Source: Diphasiastrum complanatum | Taxonomy: Eukaryota > Streptophyta > Lycopodiopsida > Lycopodiales > Lycopodiaceae | Direction of reading: 5' to 3' | Length of the DNA stretch: 64,000 bases | NCBI GenBank assembly: GCA_029204225.1 | Contig: CM055095.1 | Coordinates: 33,660,590-33,724,589, forward strand | Shown here: positions 54,601 through 64,000 of the stretch, in pieces | How the letters are laid out: each line of letters opens with the position of its first letter | How positions within the stretch are numbered: the first letter of the stretch is position 1 | Notes under the pieces: model-generated | The model's database searches: none | What the model was told of the DNA's origin: nothing | What the model saw: the letters and a program-made list of their open reading frames with translations, nothing else | Position numbers and translations under genes: made by a program

Positions 54601-56703
54601 AGCATAGATTTTTGATGGATTTTGATGGTTCAACTTGTGCTAATCTTATGAAATCATAATCTATTGTTTCCCTCATCATTGAAAGTGTTTTAGGATCCTT
54701 ATTTGCTGTAATTTTTACAATCCCATCTAGTGTATCGTCAAGAGGCGGCAATGTCTGTCGAGTTCTTAGTACCCTCTCCAAGAGTCATGAAAGCCTTCTC
54801 AAGATCTTTGTGAGAAAGCTACAATTGAGCAACAAGTAAAGACCATGCTATTTACATTAGTGAAGACATCAAAAGGCCTGACATGACCATCACTTACGCA
54901 ACAAGGATTTACACTTAGGTGACTAGGTGCTTCTTTACACATCTAAGAAGCACCCCAGAAAATTGAAATTCAGAAGTTAGGGACCGTATGTTATCAATCA
55001 AATCTTTCCTAATGGTTCAATCAGTTGCAAACACTTGAGGGAATACTCCTAGACACTATCGTCAATGGTAGTCGTCTACGATGGTATTACGAGGAGTTGT
55101 TTTTTGTTGATCCCATTTAACTCTAATGCCATGGTATATATTTTACATTTTTTCTTGTTTTGTTATTGTCTTTTTGCATGTCTATTTTTTGTATCCTTTT
55201 ATTGTTTTATACTTCATGCCTATATTTATTTACTTTAGTGCATCTTCATTTTTTTCTATAAATCTCTATTTACCACGCGTGTTATAGGTCAACAAATGAC
55301 AGACTACATCACAAGGACAAGATTTGTCACATTTTAGACCCACCTCCTTTCTGTAAGTATGATATCTCAATATTTTCAATTATAACATAAATCTAGTCAT
55401 TGGGATACTTCTTTCCATTGAGAACTTTTAATTTTGCATGTGGAACACGTAGTTGAAACTTGCTGAATAATTTTTAACTAAATTTGTTTTGATCTTGCTG
55501 TAGTTGACTCAAAAAATAATATGGCAATGAGATGCAGGAATCAACTCAAAAATTCTAAACTAATATACAAGGTAATCTGAAGATGGATAGATGAATGAAA
55601 TGGTGTTCGTGAGATGCTTTATAGAAGACTCTCGTGTACTCGCTATTTCTCACTAGGAATGAAGAAAAACAAGGAAATATACAAACAATAGAGAGAGTGA
55701 GAAGAGTGTACTTGTCGAACAAAACTTACATTTATCAACATTGATAATGTACCTTGATAGTTGCTATTTCCGTCTGTGCTGGTCAATGGCATATACTGGG
55801 ATGATGGCAAAGTCATTCCCACTGAGCTCCCTTGACTTGATGATGATGATGTGGCTGCTATGGTGGTTGCCTTTGATGTCTACATCTGGGATTCGACCTC
55901 AATTGATGGGGCTAGCTCTGGTAGCACTGGTGCAATCCTGATGTCTTCCTACACTGTCAGCACACCAGCATGCATACATAAAATGCCCATCTACTGACCC
56001 AGCCTCGAAAATTGATTAACTTTTACCAATTTATAGAATTGCTTGAAAGCAATCTTTCCGAAGACAATCGGCTCTTTATTTAAAGCTCTCAACAGGTATT
56101 CCATATTTGTATTTGAGATAGTGTACTCTTGCTCCGGTAAAAAGATAGAAGCAAGAGCAAATCGAACAAAGCTCTTGATCTTGGTAGGTTGATCTTGGAG
56201 AAGTTCCAGACTACGTGGGGTACAAATGGCCTAGGATATTTCAATCTATGTCAGTGGGTTCAGATAATATCTTGATCAGTACGTTGACAAATTCCTCAAG
56301 TTCAAGGAGATCTAGGACAGATAATCTCCTATTTGATCTCATATGCATACAACAGAATGAAAGATAAGAATATTTTTGATATTTTCGCTTTTTGGTTGTT
56401 TATTATCTTTTTTGTTTCTTTTTTTCTCAGATAATTTTTGTAGATCTTTGCAGCGCATGGGTGATCAGATGATGGATATGATTGATGATCATACTGATGC
56501 AATAATAAATCTCGGATCAAGATCAGATCAGGATAAAAACAAAGTCAGATGGATGTGAAGCAGTGATAATGCAAATCCAAAAGGCAAACAGAAAAAATGA
56601 AAAATAATAGAAAAATACAGATGAGTTCTAATTGTCAAAAGTTCTGAAAAATTCTAGATTTTCTCTGTTGGCGAGTTATAGAGGATGAGTAATAACAGGC
56701 ACG
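54601..56703. other. No gene recognised
   Basis: AT-rich sequence with only short frames. The 55741-55941 plus-strand frame (Met/Leu-rich) and the 56329-56558 frames show no known motif. No LTR ends, hairpins or coding similarity that I can support. Confidence 0.5.
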
Positions 56704-57142
56704 AAAATAGTAGGGTTTATATTTTGGAGGGAAAGCCAAGTGGCCAAATAGGGTTTGGAAACTCTATAAAAGGATGTAAGTTGTGGACAGACACATCTTC
56801 TCTCTTCTATCTCTCATTTCATCATTATACATGGTTCTCTTTGGGTTCTACTACTCATTGGTGCACTATCTTGGTGTTATATTGCAATCTTGTCTGTAGA
56901 ATGCTCGTTTATTGCTATTTTCGGTTCCACACGTGTGAAATACAATAGGGTACTGTAATTGTACGGACAACAAACATATTTTATGTTTTGGTTCATGTTT
57001 GATCAGTATCTCTTAGAGTTTGCATCTCATTTTGTATGTAGATGCTGATTTTTCTACATTGGCAGGATTGTTGGTTTGCTCCTTATTGTAACCAAAGATT
57101 TGGGACATGGATTGGATCTTGAATGATCTGAAATCCTTCACA
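56704..57142 (+). repeat. Truncated C-type LTR
   Basis: It matches the element-strand reading of the C LTR from aaaatagtagggttta to gatctgaaatccttcaca (end at 57142). TATA is at 56765-56771 and CACACGTGTG at 56928-56937, 163 bp downstream. The first part of the LTR is missing, and no leader or primer site follows. A copia pol fragment of another family follows directly. Confidence 0.92.
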
Positions 57143-57702
57143 TGCAGTTTCCTGATGGTAAAATCAAGAACATCCCTGATGTGCTTTATGTTACTGGACT
57201 CAAAAAGAGTTTGCTTTCTGTTGGAGTAATGGCTAATCAACATCTTAAGGTTGAATTTGTCAAGGATGGATGCCTTATGAGGGATATGAACCACAATCAT
57301 AAAGTGGTGGCGAAAGGCTATAGAGATAGTAACTGTGGCCTTTATAAATTGGATGCTGCAAAACCAGGAGAATATGGTTTGGCTATCTCAACAACATCTC
57401 AATCTGAGTTGTGGCACAGAAGACTTGGTCATTTGAACTATGGGAGCTTGAGATTGATGGCGAAGCTGAAGATGGTAATAGGGTTACCGGCATTGCAGGA
57501 TGATCATCATGCAATATGTGAAGGATGCGTCATGGGAAAGCATCACAGGGAGACATTCAAGAAAGGTGGAGCTGCAAGAGCTAAGAAACCTCTGGAACTC
57601 ATTCACAGTGACTTGTGCAACCCAATGAAGACCATGTCATTGGGGAAAGCATATTATTTTATGACTTTCATAGATGATTACTCTATTTGTCATCTATTGT
57701 AA
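57143..57702 (+). pseudogene. copia protease end to integrase start, separate family
   Basis: A frame of 186 codons: FPDGKIKNIPDVLYVTGLKK, SLLSVGVMANQHLKVEFVKD, GLYKLDAAKPG, SELWHRRLGHLNYGSLRLMA, ICEGCVMGKHHRETFKKG, KPLELIHSDLCNPMKTMS, YYFMTFIDDYS, then it stops. It holds the protease tail, the HHCC pre-integrase region and the first catalytic Asp of integrase. It is unlike B, C, D or H in sequence. The frame is clean but both ends are cut off. Confidence 0.88.
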
Positions 57703-58990
57703 AAATGCACTTTTTGAAATGATTTTTTGTATAATTTGGAGAATGACTCATAAAAAACCATGATTTTGGGCAAAAAATAGAGAATTCAAAAAATACCAAA
57801 AAATGTTATTCTTTTTTATGTCAAAGTCTCAAAACAAATGTCATTGTGTTAGAGTATATATTCTATTTACAAATACATTATAATTAATGTATTTATAATA
57901 AATTTGTATAATAAAAGTACTAGACACCTTTTTTATTATGAACTTTTATAACTAAATGTTTTGATTCTATGAAAAAAAATCAACTTAATAGAAACAAGTA
58001 TTCATGTGCATGCTTTGAAACATAAACATAAACAAAATGCATGCAAGAATGTAGTAAGATCATTTGAGATTAGCTTCAACCAATGATTTACTTCATATTA
58101 ATGTTGTTAACTACGGCCATATGTTCATCGTAGAATTCTGTAGCAAAAAACTGGCATATCATACGTAGATTTTATGACAACTTAGTATTTGTTTATATGG
58201 TGCAACCCATTGTATGTGCTCCATTGTGTTGTCATAACGTGTGTTAGCTCAAATCTTACATGACTCAATGGGCCGCCGGATTGAGTTTGGGTGGGCCCAT
58301 GAGTACCATGCCAACTATAGCATGGAAGAGCACCTTCCATAACAAGTCTCACTGTCCTTGGGCCTCATCCAAAGGTGGTGGAGAGCTATCAAGGAAACAC
58401 GCTAGTTGGATGGCCCATCCTCCTTGATAGGTGTGGTTGGGAATACACTCTCTCAATTGACTACTCCCTTTACTATTCATAGAAGATTTCTAATATTGGG
58501 ATGGAACTTAATGCATTGTGCCCACCTCGTGTTGTTGTGAACCATAGGTGCAGGCCTCCACTAGTTGCCTATAGGATAGGGAGCATGCATATCAAAATTC
58601 ATTATAGGACATATTTTATTTGAAAATACATTATAGTTGATGTTTTTAAAATTATGTCTAATACAATGTCCTATGCACACTTTTTTTATTATGAACTTTT
58701 ATTTCTAAATCTTTTGATTTTCCATAAAACAAATTTAACTTTATAAGAACAAAATTCTTGTGAGTGCTTTGAAACATAAACATTCATAAAATGCATGCAA
58801 GAATGTATTTAAGCAATTTGATTCCGTAATTTTGGACTGAAAAACTTATAATAACGATATTATGACAACTTTATATACAATTTTTTGTGTTTATGAAGTG
58901 CAACCCATTACATGTGTTTGATTGTGTTGTCATAATGTGTGTTAGTTCGAATCTTATATGAATGAATGGTACAAATTGAGTTCGGGAACG
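57703..58990. repeat. Diverged direct repeat pair in AT-rich sequence
   Basis: 57855-58268 and 58598-58975 share ordered blocks: aatacattata, tttattatgaactttta, ttttgatt, gtgctttgaaacataaac, aaaatgcatgcaagaatgta, tatgacaactt, gtgcaaccca, attgtgttgtcataa and tgtgttag. Between them lies unrelated sequence. No coding potential. It may be two copies of an old transposon end or a local duplication. Confidence 0.72.
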
Positions 58991-59039
58991 GATATAATCC
59001 AGTGAATAATAATGGAATCTTATTTGTTTCTACAAATAT

Positions 59040-59690
59040 TATTTGCTAAGATTTTCAACCCTCAAAAGCATTAAGCCCTCATGGACCCCATGGACCCTCA
59101 TGGATGGAATTTGAAAATAGGCATCTCTCATGGATAGAATCTTGAAAATACATACCCCTCATGGATGAATCATTGACATAATCTTGAAAATATGGGGCCC
59201 TCCTGTGGCCCCCATGTATTCAAGCTCTAGGAAAAGCTTATGTCATGTGGCATGTAGTCATCGACCATAGGGTTCACGGGCCGAAAATATTTATGTTCTA
59301 TATTATGTTTGTGCAAAGTGGAATGGAATCATGGACCATAGGTATTTGTGGGCCCCACATATTCATGCTCTATACCAAGCTTGTGTTTGTCTATTGCAAC
59401 AATGGGGTGGAGTGAGTTGGGTAGAAGTGTTTATGGAGACCCTTCATGGTGAAGTACCTCGATCGTTGTGTAGTGACATCTGAGAATCCTTGCTCTAAAA
59501 CAAAAAAGGAACCTCAATGTGTCATGGGTCATGGAGTCATGGACAAGAGGTGTTGGTGAGCCCTCACATATGTAACCTCTAGACCATTTTAGTGCCAAGG
59601 CGTTTTTTGTGCCAAGTGGCATAAGATTATGAATCATAGGTGTTTGTGGGCCCCCAACTCAAGGTATTATCATGTTATATGATCAATTTA
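59040..59690. repeat. Degenerate tandem modules
   Basis: 59070-59200 has repeated catggatgaat/catggatagaat and cttgaaaatac words. 59190-59690 has about four diverged modules containing catggaccataggtgtttgtgg, gggcccccac, attcatgctct and caagcttgtg or relatives. No gene. Confidence 0.6.
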
Positions 59691-59742
59691 TTCATAACAT
59701 TTTATGATGCATAGTAAGATGTGTTTATATTTACATTATAGC

Positions 59743-59940
59743 AATACTAGTAACGCCTGCCCGCCGGCGGGCAAATTCAAAAGTGACAGGCAGCACGTGT
59801 GCCCGTGTGCAGGAAATCGCGAGGGGGGCTCCGGGCAGCGTGCAGGAAATCGCAAGGGGGGATTTTTGGGGCATCTCACGCTGCCCGTGAGAGCGTGACG
59901 CTCTCATGCTGCCCAAAAACCACTTCTTTTGTAGTATATT
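59743..59940. repeat. GC-rich small element with palindromes, MITE-like candidate
   Basis: In an AT-rich setting, this about 200-bp block holds a 16-bp perfect palindrome (59758-59773, tgcccgccggcgggca), two similar gcaggaaatcgcnaggggg units (about 59808 and 59840), and inverted agagcg/cgctct pairs (59880-59905). It is bounded by caatactag at the left and tagtatattg at the right, which are partly inverted copies. This looks like a small non-autonomous transposon but lacks a proven target duplication. Confidence 0.4.
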
Positions 59941-60426
59941 GGTCATACATTTAACTCTTGTCGGTCATACCTTTACCTCTATCTCTATGTCATCTTCTCC
60001 AAAGTACTTCAAATTATACTCCTACATTGTGATGTAGTCCATTAGTTTGAGGCCTTCACTCTCACCTCCCAACCCCCCTCACTCATCATAGATGAAGCTT
60101 ATCATACGTATATCAGATTGTGACAAGTGTGCGCTCCATCACGGGCTTGGTAATTTTAATCGTGTCTGCTTCGCAGTTAAATCTATTCACAAGCTACAGA
60201 CCTGACATAGGTTGGAACAAATTTTCGCGTACAGATTACTCCCCTTCTTGGACGCATGGATGTTTGCCGAGACCGATCGTTAGCAGCGCCTCTTTGGGCC
60301 TTTAACTGCTAACTATTGCGGTTTACTGGAAACCGATGGAAATGGGCAATCAAAGCTAATGATCTTTGGTTGATTTGATCTCAGAAATCCGCATTCATAA
60401 TTTCATCTGAAGGCCATTTGTAGGGA
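59941..60426 (+). promoter_or_regulatory. Upstream region of the ABCB exon
   Basis: Non-coding sequence upstream of the transporter exon. I cannot place a convincing TATA box. A CT-rich stretch (60056-60085) may lie near the transcription start. No transposon similarity recognised. Confidence 0.35.
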
Positions 60427-60438
60427 ATGTCAAAGTAG
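60427..60438 (+). other. Minimal upstream ORF (Met-Ser-Lys-stop)
   Basis: ATG TCA AAG TAG ends one base before the ATG at 60440. If transcribed, ribosomes starting here would finish right at the main start codon. Confidence 0.5.
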
Positions 60439-60439
60439 A

Positions 60440-60739
60440 ATGTCCGAATCTAGTAAGGCCACGATGTCGGAGCGCCAGCATGTTGCAACGGAGAGTAAAC
60501 AAGTCAACAAGCCGGATGATACTTGGGAAAAACGTAGTAAGCATATACACACAGTGCCCTATTGGAAGCTCTTCCAGTATGCAGACTTGCTTGACGTAGC
60601 GTTGATGGTGGTAGGAACATTAGCTGCGGTGATAAACGGATTCGTAATACCGGGGATGCTCTTCATTCAGGCCCACATCATCCACAGCTTTGGAACTCTT
60701 CGGAACGATCCCTCCAAGCTTTTAGAGAATACCTCAAAG
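60440..60739 (+). CDS. ABCB (P-glycoprotein/MDR-type) ABC transporter, first coding exon
   Basis: A frame from ATG at 60440 encodes a hydrophilic N-terminus (MSESSKATMSERQHVATESK...), then VPYWKLFQYADLLDVALMVV, GTLAAVINGFVIPGML and HIIHSFG, which is the hallmark start of plant ABCB transporters: the (V)P(F/Y)xKLFxxAD block, then TM1 (about residues 50-75). The exon ends at LLENTSK with AAG followed by gtacaa at 60740, a plausible donor at a place where ABCB genes often have an intron. The usual second exon (a KxALxFVYLGxG-type block) is not found in the remaining 3.2 kb, so the gene either has a long, repeat-filled first intron and continues outside the window, or is a truncated copy. Product: plasma-membrane ATP-driven exporter of hydrophobic substrates such as auxin or secondary metabolites. 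Confidence 0.82.
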
Positions 60740-61156
60740 GTACAAATCTGCATAGTGTGCTGTATTTATCACACTGCAACAGATATGTAGTTTTGGTTTC
60801 CTTTTCTCTTGTATGCAGAAGATCTTCGTTGTGTCACTTGTACAAATTTTAAAATTAGTAGCTCTTCATTCATTCATGAACCCAAAAAATGGACACAATA
60901 GCTCAGCAGAAAGTTAATTTCCCAAACAAAAACCCAGACTTCGTCTCATACCGATCACATTGGTACTCTGTAGTCAGTGGGCTTCACACTGACTATACAT
61001 TCATATATATTGCCTAAATAATTTGGAACCTGACTGATACTTTGTGTTTTCTTTCTCACCTTGCAAACGAACAAGAAAGAGCCACACGCAAACAGGTCTC
61101 AGTGAAAGATGAAAAAATTAGAACTAAACAAAAAAGCATTTTATTACTTTTGAGTT
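60740..61156 (+). other. Presumed intron 1 of the ABCB gene, first part
   Basis: It starts with the donor gtacaa. No coding similarity. The short frame from 61042 has no recognisable motif. Confidence 0.5.
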
Positions 61157-62780
61157 TTGACATTGTGCTATTAAATTTTTTGCAATTTTTGCAAAATTTA
61201 ATTGTACCCATAATTCAACAAAATGATAGCACATGGTGTGCTACTCTTTTTATGCCACTACATGATTTTTTAATAATAAGAATTGTGGTTTGATGAACAC
61301 TTAACATCAGAGTTTTTTTCAGCACACTTTTGTGCTTGTGCGCATAAAATCCTTGATCATTGAATGAGACATAACATGCCATCAAATGATTAAATTTTTA
61401 ATCTTTCAATTGTATGTGGAACTAGACTTAACTCTTCATTGTGTTATCATAAGTTTTAAATTTTTTTCATCTTAATTGATGGCAATTTACCCTCAAAAAA
61501 CTTCAATTTTGAGCACTTCACATGAATATCTTTAGGTGCACGTATATATCTATAGGACTCCAAATTCAAACTTTTTTATAGACATGTTTCTATGATCATA
61601 AATGAATTTTGAAAGTAGATAGCCAAAAAAAAGGTTGTAAAAACCACCTCCAAAAGAGCTGCAACTTATTAGCATCTTTCAATAATTTTCAACACTTTTC
61701 AGCACTTGATTATTAAAATCATGGTGTTATACACTCAAATATGATACTTCCAGTTTTGGTGATTTTTATAAGGACTTAAATGGGTAACTTTGGACGCACG
61801 TTTTATCTCTATAGACCTCAAAATTTGATTTTTTTATAATCATGTTTCTATAATGATATAGGATTTTTAAGAGCAGACAGGCAAAAAATTGAATGTAAAA
61901 ATAATGTACCCCCACATTCTAAATGAAGGTCCGAAATTTTTTAATAGGTAAATGTATATATGAAAAACACACATATGAAAGGATTTGATGTGATTTATCA
62001 TAGTTTATGAGACATGATTTTTTGAGTAAGTGTTTGAAATGCCCACTTTTGTGCATATTTTGTGATGACTCTAGCGTTAAAAATTTGACTATCCATCAAA
62101 TTTTAAATAAGTCTATCACAAAATACTTTGTTATTCTATAAATATAGATTTACGTTTATAAAAAAAAAAATTATGAATTTGTAAAAGCTAGCACACCGGC
62201 ATGCTAGCTTACAAATTTTTTATTTAAAAAAAATAAATTTTGAAGAACTTTTTGAGAAAATAAATCTCTTATTGGAGTTGATTCGACTAGCATGTCAATG
62301 TGTTAGGTGAGTAAATTATAAAATAGAAAAACTATTCTTACACATTTTAGAACCAAATTTTAGTAACAACATTATTTCAGAATATTTCAACCTTGAAATA
62401 TAGTAAGCATATGTGCAAGTAAAACAACTATTAAATTTTTTTGTAGCCTTTAAAGATAGCATGCTGGCATGCTATATGAAATGAATTTTTTTTTTGTAGC
62501 CATTAAACATAGCACGTTGGTGTTTTCAGGTGAGATCGCATAATTTTTTTTTTTTTTTGGTTGTCTCGCCTGACACATCGGCATGTTAGGCTTTGGATGC
62601 TATACAAAAATAAAATTAATTCAAATTTTTTTCACTTTGTGAGATTTTTAACTATGTACCAAAAATAAACATTGAAGCAGTGGCATAAAAAAGGTAGCAC
62701 ACCATGTGCTATCCTTTTGTTGAATCATTGCAAGAAAAAATCTTGCAAAACCCGCAAATAATGTACTTGCAAAATGTCAA
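61157..62780. mobile_element. 1.6-kb structure with about 105-bp terminal inverted repeats
   Basis: 61157-61260 and the reverse complement of 62678-62780 share ttgacatt, aattcaacaaaa, gatagcacatggtgtgcta and ttttatgccact in the same order. Between them lie several smaller hairpins, for example 62181-62213 (gctagca...tgctagc) and 62456-62475 (atagcatgc tg gcatgctat, perfect 9-bp arms). No transposase frame. A foldback or MITE-like DNA transposon inside an intron is the simplest reading; a target duplication was not identified. Confidence 0.6.
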
Positions 62781-63500
62781 GGCTCCATTTAAAGATGACT
62801 TAGAGCAAATATAAACTAGAAATAGATAAATATAGAAGAAGAAAAAAATCTACAAATCATATTCGGAAGATATAAGTCATTTGGCAAAAGGATCATAACT
62901 AAAAACTTAGCTCTGTGATATTATGGACCCCACTAGATTATTTAGAAAACCAATCATGCTTACCTACCATCTTCTTCCTCGACTACAAACCAAGATACAT
63001 TTCATTTTCATGTGACCTTCTTAAAGAGATATATTTTAGGCATTCATGCATATTTTTAAAAACATTTGGAGACCACCCTTCCATTGTGTGAGAAAAATTA
63101 TTTTGGGCTTAGGAGTATCTTTTGGATCATTGACATTGCTATCTTGTAATTTTAATATGTCAAATATATGTTTACATATAGAATGCCATTTACTTCCATT
63201 ATTTTAATTAAATAAATCATTTTCAGTTTAGATGGTTTTGTGACTGTGGCACTCCTAAAGACAGAATGTAGAGGGAGTTGGCTAAAAGATGTTCACATGC
63301 TAAAAACCAAGCTTCCAATATGGTAGGTTTCTACATGCCAATTTTCAAAGTGCCAACTTGGAGTAGTTGTGTGATGCTCATTTTGATGTGGTTCAATTGT
63401 CACCTTCGAAAGTGAGGATTTTGTTTTTGAGAAAAAGTTGGGAATGTATTGCCTTATATTATGTACCATAACGATATATGCCTATTAGTGATGGCCTTGC
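62781..63500. other. No gene recognised
   Basis: AT-rich sequence, with no ABCB second exon, no long frame and no clear repeat partner. 63230-63500 may be the decayed 3' end of a gypsy internal region if the LTR candidate to the right is real. Confidence 0.45.
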
Positions 63501-64000
63501 AAGGGGGAGAATGTAGGTCCAGGGCTACCGACATGCTTGGGTGCCATGTGTCAACATCCTAGAATGACACATGTCACTATTTCTGACCATGCTTGATGAG
63601 GGGTCCACTTGCACTATGTTATATAGAGGTGAGATTCTCCCTTTCCCATTAACTCAATCTACATGGGGAGTAAGTGGATGGAATACATGCGAGCTAGGTT
63701 GTATCTCCAAGCTAGGAGATGAGTGCTAGAGATAGTTGAGAACGATTCTTAGTGATATGGGACATTAGTCATTGTTGGAGGCCCAATCATGCATGAAGAT
63801 ATCGATTAACTCCAGTGCATGGGGGTGAATTGGTAGTGACTCTACGGATGAGTCATGATAATGCGTTCATCACATATATGTGGTAAGCAAGAACGTTATG
63901 GCAATCGAAAGATCTAGGGAGTTACAACACCTTCAAAACTTAGTATTCTCATATATTTAAGGTGGCTTTCTCTTCGACCTCTTTTTGTTCCAAAGCTAGA
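63501..64000 (+). repeat. Candidate gypsy polypurine tract and LTR start
   Basis: aagggggagaatgta (63501-63515) has the form of the purine tract plus LTR start (TG at 63512) common at the 3' end of plant Ty3/gypsy elements. A tatatagagg TATA-like box is near 63620. The far LTR end and a partner are outside the window, so this remains a candidate. Confidence 0.4.

Noticed and set aside
61042-61293. 83-codon ORF as the second ABCB exon
   Set aside because: It has no similarity to the expected ABCB block and lies in AT-rich sequence overlapping the inverted-repeat arm.
1-64000. tRNA or rRNA genes
   Set aside because: I scanned for cloverleaf box sequences and rRNA blocks and saw none; the tRNA-like words are primer-binding sites of LTR elements.

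Overview
This window is transposon-dominated nuclear DNA of a land plant with a large genome. The evidence is a dense, nested stack of Ty1/copia and Ty3/gypsy LTR retrotransposons with tRNA-iMet-type primer sites, a CACTA (TNP2) transposase piece, LINE-like pieces, and one recognisable host exon, the first coding exon of an ABCB/P-glycoprotein transporter near the right end. There is no bacterial or organellar gene organisation and no tRNA, rRNA or CRISPR. The clade cannot be fixed from what is visible.

Layout. 1-4.49 kb: copia element A (its 5' end lies outside the window), whose reverse transcriptase has been replaced by an unrelated coding segment. 4.5-13.7 kb: old debris with a degraded DUF4283/zinc-knuckle ORF1-like gene, a LINE-like reverse transcriptase, a 101-bp tandem duplication and two copies of one LTR/leader family. 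14-17.7 kb: copia fragments on both strands. 17.7-21.4 kb: an LTR plus a gypsy leader and gag, with a leader full of one short motif in both orientations. 22.5-27.45 kb: complete minus-strand copia element H with a 5-bp target duplication, followed by a partial segmental duplication (27.8-28.86 kb). 29.5-30.4 kb: CACTA transposase. 30.4-33.76 kb: minus-strand copia E. 33.76-34.7 kb: LTR, primer site and leader of copia I.

34.7-54.05 kb is a nested stack. A gypsy element (gag, protease, RT at 34.7-36.9; integrase at 53.75-54.05) is interrupted by copia D (LTR at 36.9). The 3' LTR of D is split by copia B (42714-48353, duplication CTTAT) and then by element C (48415-53496, minus, duplication TTCAA). 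54.05-59.9 kb holds LTR and copia scraps and diverged repeats. 60.4-60.74 kb is the ABCB exon, followed by AT-rich sequence containing a 1.6-kb inverted-repeat structure. A candidate gypsy LTR starts at 63.5 kb.

The most unusual object is element C. It has LTRs related to those of A and B, an intact Gag with zinc knuckle and protease motif, and then, in place of integrase, RT and RNase H, an unrelated reading frame of about 660 codons that I cannot assign. The C-terminal half of the same segment sits inside element A in place of RT. This points to a non-autonomous, Gag-encoding copia lineage carrying a cargo ORF and recombining with its autonomous relatives. A second striking pattern is a 10-bp palindrome, CACACGTGTG, found 15 times and lying about 155-175 bp downstream of the TATA box in LTRs of several families.
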